A stretch of 64,000 nt of DNA from an uncultured Lacticaseibacillus sp. (GCA_934370925.1 CAKRNG010000003.1:45583-109582); one strand, 5' to 3'; positions 35,754 to 44,510 are shown, counted from the first letter of the stretch. The notes: a model not told the origin generated them from the sequence alone. A program made the numbers and translations.

Positions 35754-35839
35754 TGCGGGTGAAAGGACTTGAACCTTCACGGCCGTAATTGGCCACAAGA
35801 TCCTTAATCTTGCGCGTCTACCAGTTCCGCCACACCCGC
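35754..35839 (-). tRNA. tRNA-Leu, anticodon AAG
   Basis: Cloverleaf on the - strand: acceptor GCGGGTG/CACCCGC, D-arm GGCGGAACTGGTAGACGC, anticodon stem CAAGA/TCTTG with loop TTAAGGA (anticodon AAG), a long variable arm (GGCC-GGCC stem, class II as for Leu) and T-arm GGTTCAAGTCC. CCA is not encoded (A73 is followed by TCA). A34 would need deamination to inosine by TadA to read CUU, CUC and CUA. Its promoter lies 35 bp upstream. Confidence 0.9.
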
Positions 35840-35873
35840 ATTCGTGGTAGGTGCTCTCTCAAGCACAAGAGAT

Positions 35874-35903
35874 ACTATACCGGAAAAAAGGGGTGACTGT
35901 CAA
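35874..35903 (-). promoter_or_regulatory. Promoter of tRNA-Leu
   Basis: On the - strand TTGACA (35903-35898) and TATAGT (35879-35874) with an 18-bp spacer. Confidence 0.8.
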
Positions 35904-35955
35904 CGGAAATCTGTGACAAAAAGACGAATTTGTGAAAAAAGTGCAAGTTAAGGGC

Positions 35956-36012
35956 AAAAAAAGGAAAGTTTGGCCCATTTTCACAGTGATGGTGGGCTGA
36001 ACTTTCCTTTTT
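35956..36012 (-). terminator. Terminator of the OB-like gene
   Basis: AAAAAAAGGAAAGTT pairs with AACTTTCCTTTTT, with an inner GCCCA/TGGGC stem, just behind the stop codon of the leftward gene at 36021. Confidence 0.7.
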
Positions 36013-36020
36013 GTGTTGGA

Positions 36021-36506
36021 CTAGCCCTTAAACGCGTGCCAAGCGTCCACGTAGTCCGTGTCAATTACGCGGTGGGTTGCCCGGTAGAACCGCAGATTGC
36101 TCTCCATGATGTAGCCAATCAGCGCGTCCGCGTTGTCGACGGGGAGTGCAATCCGTTCCGCCGTGCCCTGTTTGTGCCGCAACACTAGCTCTTCGGGGGC
36201 GGTCAGTTGGTAGTCTTGCTTGTGCTGACCTGCGCGCCCCTTCATGTAGGTCTGGACTTCGGCGGTGAATTGAATCAGGTCACCCGTTTTGAGTTCGCCG
36301 AGTGCCAGCCAGGTGGCGTCGTAGTTGAACCATTGATGGTCCGTCACCTGCCGTGCGTTTTCGTCACGCAGGTTGGAGAGCATGAGCGTGGGTTCGTAGT
36401 GGGTGACGCCGTATTCGTCTTCCACTTCCTTGTAGCCGGTTCGGGCGAAGCTGCCACTGAAACTGGCGCGTTCACCATCTGCGAGTGTCCGTAATGTTTG
36501 CCGCAT
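36021..36506 (-). CDS. Uncharacterised protein, possible OB-fold
   Basis: A 161-residue soluble protein. The first ~105 residues alternate beta-strand-like stretches (ERASFSGSFARTGYKEVEDEYGVTHYEPTLMLSNLRD, then LKTGDLIQFTAEVQTYMKG), a pattern seen in OB-fold nucleic-acid-binding proteins. The C-terminal 60 residues are helical. No known family is recognised with confidence. AGGAGG precedes the ATG. Monocistronic, divergent from the CycA-like permease. Confidence 0.6.
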   Translation of the reverse strand: MRQTLRTLADGERASFSGSFARTGYKEVEDEYGVTHYEPTLMLSNLRDENARQVTDHQWFNYDATWLALGELKTGDLIQFTAEVQTYMKGRAGQHKQDYQLTAPEELVLRHKQGTAERIALPVDNADALIGYIMESNLRFYRATHRVIDTDYVDAWHAFKG

Positions 36507-36615
36507 ATAGAATCCTCCTTGTGCTTAACTGCATTTCGATGGCCCTATCATACCATTTTATGCCCCATCAGCGTATTTCTAACGCGCTTCTCATGAAAAT
36601 GGAAATGAAAACTGT

Positions 36616-36643
36616 TTGCATTCACCGAACAACTGTATATAAT
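36616..36643 (+). promoter_or_regulatory. Promoter of the CycA-like permease
   Basis: TTGCAT (36616-36621), 16-bp spacer, TATAAT (36638-36643), 27 bp before the ATG. Confidence 0.65.
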
Positions 36644-36670
36644 TCTTGTATACAATTTTCGGAGGTCATT

Positions 36671-38020
36671 ATGGAAGATCAGCAACCTAAACTCGCGCGC
36701 AATCTAAAAAGTCGACATATTCAGCTCATGGCGATTGGGGGCACCATTGGGACGGGGCTCTTCCTTGGTGCGGGGCAATCGATTCACCGCGCCGGGCCTG
36801 CCATCATTCTGGCATACCTGGTGACGGGGATTGTCTGTTTCCTCATCATGCGGGCGCTCGGGGAGTTGCTCGTGGCCGACCTGAATCAGCAGTCCTTCAT
36901 TGAAAGCATCAAGCGGTATCTCGGGTCGAACTGGGCCGTTGTGACCGGGTGGACGTATTGGGTCTGCTGGTTGTCGCTCGCCATGGCGGAGGTGACGGCT
37001 ATCGGGGTGTACGTCCGTAACTGGTGGCCGAGCCTACCACAGTGGTTGCCGGGACTCGTGGTGCTGGTGGTCCTTCTGCTGATGAACCTGATTTCGGTGG
37101 GGCTGTTCGGGGAGGCGGAGTTTTGGTTTGCACTCATCAAGGTGGTCGCCATCATCGGCCTCATTGCGGTGGGGGTGGTGTTGCTGGTGCTACATCAGCC
37201 CACGAAATACGGACACGTTAGCCTGACGAACCTCTGGCATTACGGCGGCTTCTTCCCGACCGGCCTCAGTGGGTTCCTGATGTCCTTCCAGATGGTCGTC
37301 TTCGCGTTCACGGGGATTGAACTTGTGGGGATGACCGCGGGGGAGACGGATGATCCGGGTAAAAGCATTCCGGATGCCATCAACAAGTTGCCTGTTCGCG
37401 TCATCCTGTTCTACATCGGCGCGCTCATCGTCATCATGGCGATTAATCCGTGGTCGGCGGTCAGTCCTGACAATAGCCCGTTCGTACAGGTTTTCCGCCA
37501 AGTCGGCATTCCGTGGGCGGGGGACATCATTAACTTCGTCGTACTCACGGCGGCAGCGTCCGCCTGCAACTCGGGGCTGTTCAGTACGGGGCGGATGTTG
37601 TTCTCACTGACCATCACGAGTGAGAATCCGAAGCTCAAGAAGTTGTCAAAGCTGTCCCGTACGCAGGTACCCGCGCGCGCCATCGCGGTTTCCGCGGTGG
37701 TTGTGGCGGTGGCGGTGCTCTTGAACATGTTCCTGCCTTCCTCCGTCTTCTCGTTGGTTTCGAGTGTGGCAACCATTAGCTTCCTGTTCGTCTGGGTCAT
37801 GATTATCCTGGCACACTTACAATACCGGCGTCAGCATCCAGCGGGCAGTGCGTTCAAAGCCCCATTGTTCCCGTTCGCAGATTACGTGGTGTTGGCGTTC
37901 TTGGCGGGGATTGTTGTGATTATGATGTTCAACCGCGACACGGCAATTGCAACGGGGGTTGCGTGCGTGTGGATTGCCGTGGTTTACGGATTGCAGCGGT
38001 GGCACGTTCGGGGAAAATAG
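36671..38020 (+). CDS. Amino-acid permease, CycA-like (D-serine/D-alanine/glycine type)
   Basis: A 449-residue proton-coupled transporter with twelve predicted helices. The opening LARNLKSRHIQLMAIGGTIGTGLFLGAG, then GPAIILAYLVTGIVCFLIMRALGELL, and GWTYWVCWLSLAMAEVTAIGVY fit the CycA/AroP branch of the APC superfamily. ATG at 36671 is used because CGGAGG lies five bases before it and the conserved N-terminus starts there; an upstream extension to 36485 is spurious and would run across the promoter. Exact amino acid unknown. Closed by a strong terminator. Confidence 0.8.
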   Translation: MEDQQPKLARNLKSRHIQLMAIGGTIGTGLFLGAGQSIHRAGPAIILAYLVTGIVCFLIMRALGELLVADLNQQSFIESIKRYLGSNWAVVTGWTYWVCWLSLAMAEVTAIGVYVRNWWPSLPQWLPGLVVLVVLLLMNLISVGLFGEAEFWFALIKVVAIIGLIAVGVVLLVLHQPTKYGHVSLTNLWHYGGFFPTGLSGFLMSFQMVVFAFTGIELVGMTAGETDDPGKSIPDAINKLPVRVILFYIGALIVIMAINPWSAVSPDNSPFVQVFRQVGIPWAGDIINFVVLTAAASACNSGLFSTGRMLFSLTITSENPKLKKLSKLSRTQVPARAIAVSAVVVAVAVLLNMFLPSSVFSLVSSVATISFLFVWVMIILAHLQYRRQHPAGSAFKAPLFPFADYVVLAFLAGIVVIMMFNRDTAIATGVACVWIAVVYGLQRWHVRGK

Positions 38021-38040
38021 TGGTAAAGGGAGAGACAGAA

Positions 38041-38071
38041 ACGGCCTGCGCGTTTGCGCAGGCCGTTTTTT
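38041..38071. terminator. Terminator between the permease and the double regulator
   Basis: ACGGCCTGCGC pairs with GCGCAGGCCGT, then TTTTTT. Confidence 0.85.
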
Positions 38072-38083
38072 GTAGGAGAGGGG

Positions 38084-40000
38084 TTAATCAGGGGCATTGA
38101 GATAGGCGGGGGACTTTTTGAAGTTATTCCAAAGCGAGTAATATGAGTTAATGAATCTGTTGGAATCTGAAAAGAAATTTGAAGTGGCTTTTATTAGATT
38201 GTCGATTTCTTCTTTTCCAGCATGCTTTCCTAATGTTAATGTGGTTCGCTCTGCTGCGATTACGGAATACGTATTAAATCTGTCAACATTGCAATCAAAA
38301 ATAGATACCGTATTCAACAACGTAATTGATTCATCTAAATCGCGTAAGGTCGGATTGACGGATGCAAGTGCGGTAACATAACTATCTATTAAAAAGCGAT
38401 TGTATGGAGATTTTGTACGGATAGAGAATGTCGACAAATTGTTGGAGTAAACGATATCGTGAAGCTTTTCTTTTACAATTCGTTGCGTCGCGCCTTGTGA
38501 GGACATGGATATTAAGTTTATATCGACGCCTGTTAAGTTTGTTTTAGCAGATAGATTAAAAACCTTATCATATTCGTTTTGCTGAGTAGCAGTGTGATTT
38601 CTATCTGAAGAACTCGATAAGGCAGTTATAAGAATGGCAAGTCGTAAATAGAAAGTGTCTCCCAATTTATCCGTGTGCCACTTCATTACTTTTTCATGAA
38701 AATCTTTTAGTACCGATACGAGCGTTTCTTTATTAGACACTGCGCCAAGTGTTACTGCGTTGTATTCATTTATGCGACTATTCATTTTGAACTCGGGAGT
38801 ACCCAATAACATCGATAGTTCCTCTTCTCCCAATCGCAGTGTGTTTAACATCGAAAAAAAAGCGTCGCTGGTTATTTGGTGGTTATCATGAACAAATCGT
38901 TGATAACTAGATCGTGATATACCACTACATAACGTCAAATCTTTGATGGACATATGCTTGAACTGTCGAGTTAAATCTATAGTGTCAGCGGTACTGGTTG
39001 AATTTGGCCAATTCAGTGTATTGGGTTGAAAGGGGATGTCTAATTGTTCATCCAATATTGAAGTGGAGGAAAAGCCAGTATTCAAAAAATCATGCCACAA
39101 ATCAGATAAAACGGTATCGTCTTCAGGTGTGTTTTGGTAAATTATTTTCCAATCTGTTGCTAATTGCCTATATTTATCGGAATATTTGTGCCACTTTCCA
39201 CTTAATACAATTTTTATGGCATTTGATAAGTGGAAATAGCTGACATAGCTTGGAATAACACTCATGATATCTTGATTTAGAATCCAATCGACTGTTAAAA
39301 GTAGAAAATTACGGTTTTTTGATTTAATCGCGCGTTTCATAAATTCGCGTGCTAAATCAGTACTGGCAATTTGAAAACAATCGGCTGTTTCTAACATTTT
39401 GCTTGAACTAGAATTTCTTCTGTCAAAATCTACAAGAATGTGTGTCATTGCAAATTTAGAGTATTTAATTGGCAGAACACGAATAAGTGGGATGAAAAGA
39501 CGGTATTCAAACGTTGTCCAACGCTCGTAGTGACAAAGTTCAGCACCTAATTGTTCAGCTAAAAGAGCGCCATGTGTTGAATTATTGTCGATATTTAGTG
39601 CTTGGGCTGATTCAACGTATTGAATCAATTGCTGAACGCCGGTATTAGAAGACGTTTGGAGTTTATCTTTGAGTTCGATCAACAAGGTGTCGATCTTTTG
39701 CATATTTGTGGGATTAATGGTCAAGTTAGGGCATAACTTGATAACTTTTAGAGCAAGTGATTCAACCCAAAGATCATTAGCTAAGTACATCGAAAATTCG
39801 GGTCCTTGAATTTCAAGTATGTCTAGAACGCTGTATAGTTGACCCATAGTTAATGTAGACTCATTCCGTACGACACGGGTGTATTTTGATTTTGATATGT
39901 GAATAGCGTCACAAAAATCTAAAATGGGTATTCCGCGTATCTTGCGAAAATGATGTATTATTTCACCAATTGTGCGGGGTTCAACCTGTATATTTGACAT
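38084..40000 (-). CDS. Double-length Rgg-like regulator with two helix-turn-helix domains
   Basis: A 638-residue protein about twice the length of an Rgg regulator. Residues 10-73 form an Xre-type helix-turn-helix (FCDAIHISKSKYTRVVRNES) and end in ILEIQGPEFSMYL; residues 338-400 repeat the pattern (LCSGISRSSYQRFVHDNH, then TLRLGEEELSMLL). Each is followed by about 240 helical residues like the Rgg C-terminal domain. ATG at 40000 (GGAG eight bases before) is preferred over GTG at 40009. Clearly lower in G+C than its neighbours, so probably acquired. It stands alone; target genes and any peptide ligand are unknown. Confidence 0.7.
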   Translation of the reverse strand: MSNIQVEPRTIGEIIHHFRKIRGIPILDFCDAIHISKSKYTRVVRNESTLTMGQLYSVLDILEIQGPEFSMYLANDLWVESLALKVIKLCPNLTINPTNMQKIDTLLIELKDKLQTSSNTGVQQLIQYVESAQALNIDNNSTHGALLAEQLGAELCHYERWTTFEYRLFIPLIRVLPIKYSKFAMTHILVDFDRRNSSSSKMLETADCFQIASTDLAREFMKRAIKSKNRNFLLLTVDWILNQDIMSVIPSYVSYFHLSNAIKIVLSGKWHKYSDKYRQLATDWKIIYQNTPEDDTVLSDLWHDFLNTGFSSTSILDEQLDIPFQPNTLNWPNSTSTADTIDLTRQFKHMSIKDLTLCSGISRSSYQRFVHDNHQITSDAFFSMLNTLRLGEEELSMLLGTPEFKMNSRINEYNAVTLGAVSNKETLVSVLKDFHEKVMKWHTDKLGDTFYLRLAILITALSSSSDRNHTATQQNEYDKVFNLSAKTNLTGVDINLISMSSQGATQRIVKEKLHDIVYSNNLSTFSIRTKSPYNRFLIDSYVTALASVNPTLRDLDESITLLNTVSIFDCNVDRFNTYSVIAAERTTLTLGKHAGKEEIDNLIKATSNFFSDSNRFINSYYSLWNNFKKSPAYLNAPD

Positions 40001-40106
40001 ATGTATCACTCCATTTTATTTTGAATTAATTATACATCCATCACCCTTAAATTAAAGGATACCATTTTGGTGTTTATGTTACAGGACAAAATAAAAAGGT
40101 GACAAA

Positions 40107-40142
40107 ACAAAAACCCCCTCAGCGTCTTTCGCTGAGGGGGTT
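40107..40142 (-). terminator. Terminator of the fructose operon
   Basis: AACCCCCTCAGCG pairs with CGCTGAGGGGGTT around TCTTT; on the - strand it is followed by a T run, 15 bp after the fruA stop. Confidence 0.85.
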
Positions 40143-40156
40143 CCGTCTAAAAAGGG

Positions 40157-42088
40157 TTAATCCTTTGCTTTTGGCCGCCAGATGCCCAGAATCACACCGG
40201 CGACGATTGCGCCGACCAGCAGGGAAACCAGGAAGCCGACTTTCTGGTCTGTCAGGGCCAGGGCGACAATCCCACCGTGGGGCGCTGGGACGTTGACGCT
40301 GAACAGCTGGGTCAGACCACCCGCGATGGCGCTCCCGATAACGGAACTCCCAATGATGTGGATTGGGTCCGTTGCGGCGAACGGAATGGCACCTTCCGTG
40401 ATGAACGTGAGGCCGAGGACATAGTTGGAGAGTCCGGACTGACGTTCCTGGTCCGTGAACTTAGCGGGGAAGAACGTGGAGGCAATAGCAATGGCCAGTG
40501 GGGGAATCATCCCCCCAACCATAACGGCAGCCATCCAGCGTCCATCCGTGTAGTTGGAGGCGGAGTAGATCCCGATGGCGAACGTGTAAGCAGCCTTGTT
40601 GAAGGGACCGCCCATGTCGATACTCATCATGGCGGCGAGAATCACACCAACGAGAATGGCGTTCCCGGTACCCATGCCTTCGAGGAAATTAATCAATGCA
40701 CCGTTGATGGCGGCGAAAATCGGGTTGACCGCGAAGAACATGATAATCCCGATTAACGCGAGCCCGACGACGGGGTAGAGCAGAATCGTTTTGAGCCCAT
40801 CCAGTGACTTAGGCAGTCCCTTGAAGGCCTTCTTCAGGTAAACAACGAGCCAACCAGCGATGAACCCGGCAACCAGACCACCCAGGAAACCAGAGGGGTT
40901 GCTGGCCTTGACGACGGACGCCGTGGCGAGGGTCGCCATGTACCCACCGACGAACCCAGGCATGAGGGCGGGACGGTCCCCGATACTCATCGCGATGTAA
41001 GCGGCAAGGACGGGCACGAGGAAGCTGAAGGCGTAGTTCCCGAGGCCATTCGTGAAGGTGAAAATCATGGACTTAGGCCCGGCGTACTGTTCGAAGATGA
41101 AGGAGAGGGCCATGATAATCCCACCCCCGACAACGAATGGCAGCATGTTCGACACACCGTTCATTAGGTCCTTGTAGATGTGGTTCCAAAGCGTCCCGGT
41201 TGATTCGTCTTCACCATCGGCACTGACCTGGCCGTTACCGGCGTAAATGTGGCCCTTTTCCGCCAACGTGTCCTCGATGAGGGCTTGCGGCTTCTTAATG
41301 CCGTCGATAACGGGGTGGTTGATGAGGTGCTTACCGGAGAAGCGGTTCATCTCGACTTTTTTGTCCGCCGCGATGATGACCCCGACAGCGCGGTCGATAT
41401 CACTGGCGGTCAGTTGGTGCTTAACCCCTTCAGATCCGTTCGTTTCAACCTTGATGTCCACGCCCATCTTCTCGGCGGTTTCCTTCAACGCAGCTTCGGC
41501 CATGTATGTGTGCGCAATCCCGGTTGGGCAGGCAGTGACCGCCACGATGAATGGCTTGGTGGCAGGCGTTGTTGCCCGAGCTGCTTCGGCGGCAGCTTCC
41601 TTGGCGGCATCCGCTGCGTCCGTTTCATCCTTGGCCTTCTGAGCAGCGGCGAAAAGACGTTGCACATCAGCTGGTGTCTTGGCGTCGCGCAACTGGGCAA
41701 CAAGGTCAGGATTGATGAGGAGTGAGGAGAGGGCAGAGAGCGCGGCGAGGTGGGTGTTGTCCGCTCCGGCTGGTGCCGCAATCATGAAGAAGAGGTGGAC
41801 GGGCTGGCCGTCGAGGGCGTCGTAGTCCACGCCCGCATCACTCTTGGCGAACAGAACGGCAGCCTGACTGACCGCGGCGTCCTTGGCGTGTGGCATTGCG
41901 ATGCCGTCCCCAATCCCGGTGGTGGATTCAGCTTCGCGCTTCAGGATGTCCTGCTTGTAGAGCGCTTCGTCAGTAATAATCCCGCTTGCGGCATACTTGC
42001 TGACCATTTCATCAATGACATCAGCCTTGGTCGTGGCCTTCAAATCCATGATCATGATGTCTTCGCGTAATAAGTCACGAATGTCCAT
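40157..42088 (-). CDS. fruA: Fructose-specific PTS permease EIIABC
   Basis: Imports fructose and phosphorylates it to fructose 1-phosphate. The 643 residues read, in order: EIIA with the phospho-His67 (DGIAMPHAKD), an Ala-rich linker (about 148-178), EIIB with the phospho-Cys187 (VAVTACPTGIAHTYMAE), and EIIC with nine or ten helices from about 305 (NGVSNMLPFVVGGGIIMALSF). Typical length for fused FruA. Last gene of fruR-fruK-fruA; the 36-bp gap to fruK contains AGGAGG-like GGAGG. Fed by HPr-P from the general PTS. Confidence 0.93.
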   Translation of the reverse strand: MDIRDLLREDIMIMDLKATTKADVIDEMVSKYAASGIITDEALYKQDILKREAESTTGIGDGIAMPHAKDAAVSQAAVLFAKSDAGVDYDALDGQPVHLFFMIAAPAGADNTHLAALSALSSLLINPDLVAQLRDAKTPADVQRLFAAAQKAKDETDAADAAKEAAAEAARATTPATKPFIVAVTACPTGIAHTYMAEAALKETAEKMGVDIKVETNGSEGVKHQLTASDIDRAVGVIIAADKKVEMNRFSGKHLINHPVIDGIKKPQALIEDTLAEKGHIYAGNGQVSADGEDESTGTLWNHIYKDLMNGVSNMLPFVVGGGIIMALSFIFEQYAGPKSMIFTFTNGLGNYAFSFLVPVLAAYIAMSIGDRPALMPGFVGGYMATLATASVVKASNPSGFLGGLVAGFIAGWLVVYLKKAFKGLPKSLDGLKTILLYPVVGLALIGIIMFFAVNPIFAAINGALINFLEGMGTGNAILVGVILAAMMSIDMGGPFNKAAYTFAIGIYSASNYTDGRWMAAVMVGGMIPPLAIAIASTFFPAKFTDQERQSGLSNYVLGLTFITEGAIPFAATDPIHIIGSSVIGSAIAGGLTQLFSVNVPAPHGGIVALALTDQKVGFLVSLLVGAIVAGVILGIWRPKAKD

Positions 42089-42124
42089 GTTGGTTCCTCC
42101 AATTAATTAAAGTCAGATAATTGC

Positions 42125-43039
42125 TTACAATTCGGTAATGGTGATGGTTGCCTCAACTTCATTAATCTTGTTGCGGTCGGCAAGGTCGGTGGAGAAGGCG
42201 GTGGCACTACCACACGCGATGGCCTTCTTGAAGCTAACAAGTGGGTCATGCGTCAGGGCGAAGGTCCCGGTGAAACCCGCCAGCATACTGTCCCCAGCGC
42301 CAACAGAGTTCTTGACGTCGCCCTTAGGTACCGTCCCGTGCCAAGCCTTGTCCTTGGTAATCATGAGTGCACCCGCACCAGCCATGGAGACGAGTACGTG
42401 TTGCGCGCCGAGTGCCAGGAGCTTGCGGCCAGCCGAAACGGTTGCCTGCAAGTCGTCGTATGGGGCGTCTCCGAACAATTCGGCGAGCTCGTGGTGGTTC
42501 GGCTTAACGACCAGGGGCTTTTCAGGCAGCGTATCGAGCAGTGCCTGGCCGGTGGTGTCGATGACGAAATCGGCGCCCTGTGCGTGGATGAGGGGGATGA
42601 GGTCTCGGTAGAAGGATTCGGGTAACCCGGCAGGAATACTGCCAGCCATGATGACCACGTCGCCCTTACGCAACTGCTTGAAGCGGGCGCGGAAAGCCTC
42701 AACTTCACCCGCCGTGATGTGGGGGCCGGGTGCGTTCAGTTCGGTTTCTTGATCCGCCTTGAGCTTAACGTTGATACGCGTGTCGCCGCCGATGCGGGTG
42801 AAGTCGGTGCGCAAGCTGAGCGCCTGCAACTGTTCTTCGATGAAGCGGCCAGGCATGCCGCCGGTGAACCCCCAAGCGGTGGTGTCGATGTCGAGTTCCT
42901 TCAGAATACGGGAAACGTTGATGCCCTTACCACCGGGGAGCTTGATGGCGGTGTCGAGCCGGTTGACCAGCCCAAGTTCGAGCTTGGGGAGCCCGATGAC
43001 GTAATCGATGGCGGGGTTTAAGGTGATGGAATAAATCAA
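42125..43039 (-). CDS. fruK: 1-phosphofructokinase
   Basis: Phosphorylates fructose 1-phosphate made by FruA to fructose 1,6-bisphosphate. At 304 residues it shows the PfkB signatures: GGKGINVSRIL (about 37-47) near the N-terminus and VGAGDSMLAGFTG with the catalytic Asp near residue 250. The four-base overlap with fruR (ATGA) points to translational coupling. LacC/tagatose-6-P kinases are close relatives, but the operon settles the fructose role. Confidence 0.92.
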   Translation of the reverse strand: MIYSITLNPAIDYVIGLPKLELGLVNRLDTAIKLPGGKGINVSRILKELDIDTTAWGFTGGMPGRFIEEQLQALSLRTDFTRIGGDTRINVKLKADQETELNAPGPHITAGEVEAFRARFKQLRKGDVVIMAGSIPAGLPESFYRDLIPLIHAQGADFVIDTTGQALLDTLPEKPLVVKPNHHELAELFGDAPYDDLQATVSAGRKLLALGAQHVLVSMAGAGALMITKDKAWHGTVPKGDVKNSVGAGDSMLAGFTGTFALTHDPLVSFKKAIACGSATAFSTDLADRNKINEVEATITITEL

Positions 43040-43785
43040 AGGTGAGCCTCCTTGAGGTTGTCGAATTGTTTGAACTCAGCGTCAATGGCTGAGAAGTCGT
43101 CCGTGATGATGCAAGTGCTGGTGAGAGGCGCAATCTGGGCGAACGAGACGCCGCCGAACTTACTTGCGTCCGCGAGAATGAACGTCTGGGCCGCCTGTCC
43201 GAGTGCCACCCGCTTTGTCGCGGCTTCCTCGGGGTCTGGCGTGGTGCAGCCGTAGTCCACGTGAATGCCGTTTGCCCCGACAAACGCACTGTCGAAGCGG
43301 TACTGGGCGAGTTGCTGCGCGGCTTCCGCACCAATCATGGCCTTGGTGAGCGTCTTGAGCGTGCCACCAATCATGATGGTTTTGATGCCGTAATCGGCGA
43401 GCAGTGAGGCGTTATCAACCCCAGTGGTGACCACCGTGACGTCGCGATCTTGGAGCAGTGGCACCATTTGCGCCGTTGTGGTCCCGGCATCGAGGAAGAT
43501 GAGGTCGCCGTCGTTCACTTCCGCCGCGGCCGTCCGCGCAATCGCGGATTTGGCGGTGGTGTGTGCCGTCGCTTTCTCCTGGACACCCGGTTCGTCGCGG
43601 AGGGAGCTAACTTTCTGTGCCCCACCGTGTACCCGGCGAACCAGACCCTCGCGCGCTAATTCACTCAGGTCGCGTCGAATCGTCGACTCAGACGCATCTA
43701 GCTGGTTAATCAGCTCGCGAATCTGCACAACGCCTTGTTGGTCAATATCGGTCATAATCCGTTGTTTTCGTTCTTCAGTAAGCAC
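43036..43785 (-). CDS. fruR: DeoR-family regulator of the fructose operon
   Basis: A 249-residue repressor: N-terminal DeoR helix-turn-helix (IRELINQLDASESTIRRDLSELAREGLVRRVHGGA, about 22-56) and a C-terminal sugar-phosphate-sensing domain (DAGTTTAQMVPLL, TTGVDNASLLADYG). It is first in its own operon and probably represses it until fructose 1-phosphate accumulates. ATG start; a ribosome binding site AGGTGATTG lies just upstream. Confidence 0.9.
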   Translation of the reverse strand: MLTEERKQRIMTDIDQQGVVQIRELINQLDASESTIRRDLSELAREGLVRRVHGGAQKVSSLRDEPGVQEKATAHTTAKSAIARTAAAEVNDGDLIFLDAGTTTAQMVPLLQDRDVTVVTTGVDNASLLADYGIKTIMIGGTLKTLTKAMIGAEAAQQLAQYRFDSAFVGANGIHVDYGCTTPDPEEAATKRVALGQAAQTFILADASKFGGVSFAQIAPLTSTCIITDDFSAIDAEFKQFDNLKEAHL

Positions 43786-43807
43786 TTACAATCACCTCTT
43801 GATGATT

Positions 43808-43835
43808 ATTATACGCATCAACCGCTTTCATTCAA
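43808..43835 (-). promoter_or_regulatory. fru operon promoter with cre-like site
   Basis: On the - strand TTGAAT (43835-43830), 16-bp spacer and TATAAT (43813-43808). TGAAAGCGGTTGAT (43830-43817) overlaps the spacer and matches the first eleven positions of the CcpA cre consensus but not the last three. Catabolite repression is plausible but not certain. Confidence 0.55.
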
Positions 43836-44276
43836 CCCCAAAACGTCAAAAACAGCCAAATTCATCCAAAAAATGTCAAAAAATTGCGCATAATGGGCAT
43901 GAATCTGGCGGAATTGGTGAAATTTGGCGTTAAGTGGTCAAATTCGGTCAAGAAGGGCGACACGACCAAGCACCCGTCCGCAGAGTGCGCGGACGGGTGC
44001 TTGGGGGATTGGCGGTCGTTTAGCCTGAAGATCGTTTAAGGAAAATGCTTTGGGTGGGGGTAAAACTAGATTAGATTGGGATGGAGGGGAGGCGTCTTTC
44101 TACTTTCAAGCACATATTTGAGTGAAATGTGCTTGAAAGTAAAATAAGGGAATGTAGATAGCTGATTGTGAGGGACGTGTTCCCGGTGATTAATGAACTA
44201 ATCGAAAAAGATCTGCACTAGATTTTATATAGTGGGAAGCAGCCTTAAAAAAAGCGTACTAAAATATCAAAGCCCA
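43836..44276. other. Intergenic region with two long perfect palindromes
   Basis: No gene. CAAGCACCCGTCCGC/GCGGACGGGTGCTTG (43967-44003, 15-bp stem) and TACTTTCAAGCACA/TGTGCTTGAAAGTA (44101-44141, 14-bp stem). Neither is followed by a T run on either strand. Both stand between the fru operon promoter and hicAB. Confidence 0.6.
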
Positions 44277-44305
44277 TTCACAATACGTGTAGCACGTGTT
44301 AAGAT
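44277..44305 (+). promoter_or_regulatory. hicAB promoter with palindromic operator
   Basis: TTCACA (44277-44282), 17-bp spacer and TAAGAT (44300-44305). The spacer contains the perfect palindrome ACGTG-TAG-CACGT (44285-44297), a fitting site for autorepression by HicB. Confidence 0.55.
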
Positions 44306-44330
44306 ATCCTTGTCAGGAGGTACGGTGCAC

Positions 44331-44510
44331 ATGCCCATGACACAACGAGAAATGGTGAAATTACTAGCGTCTCACGGTTGGGTTAAAGTAATCGGAGGCA
44401 AAGATTCCCATGTAAAGATGGAGAAACCTGGTAATCGAGCCATAATTATCCCGCATGGTGAGCTTAATAAGTTCACAGAACGCGGAATAAAAAAAGAAGC
44501 CGGTCTCTAA
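44331..44510 (+). CDS. hicA: HicA-family toxin
   Basis: A 59-residue dsRBD-like mRNA interferase. REMVKLLASHGWVKVIGGKDSHVKMEKPG contains the conserved Gly and catalytic His27, followed by the AIIIPHGELNKFTERGIKKEAGL tail typical of HicA. ATG 44331 is ten bases after AGGAGG; in-frame GTG 44325 and ATG 44337 are alternatives. Followed 34 bp later by hicB, giving the usual toxin-antitoxin order. Confidence 0.88.
   Translation: MPMTQREMVKLLASHGWVKVIGGKDSHVKMEKPGNRAIIIPHGELNKFTERGIKKEAGL

Noticed and set aside
36485-36670. N-terminal extension of the CycA-like permease
   Set aside because: It would read through the promoter at 36616-36643 and lacks homology; ATG 36671 has a good ribosome binding site.
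40010-40106. Short hydrophobic peptide gene for the double Rgg-like regulator
   Set aside because: The region holds only promoter-like A+T-rich DNA (TATAAT on the - strand) and no start plus hydrophobic frame.
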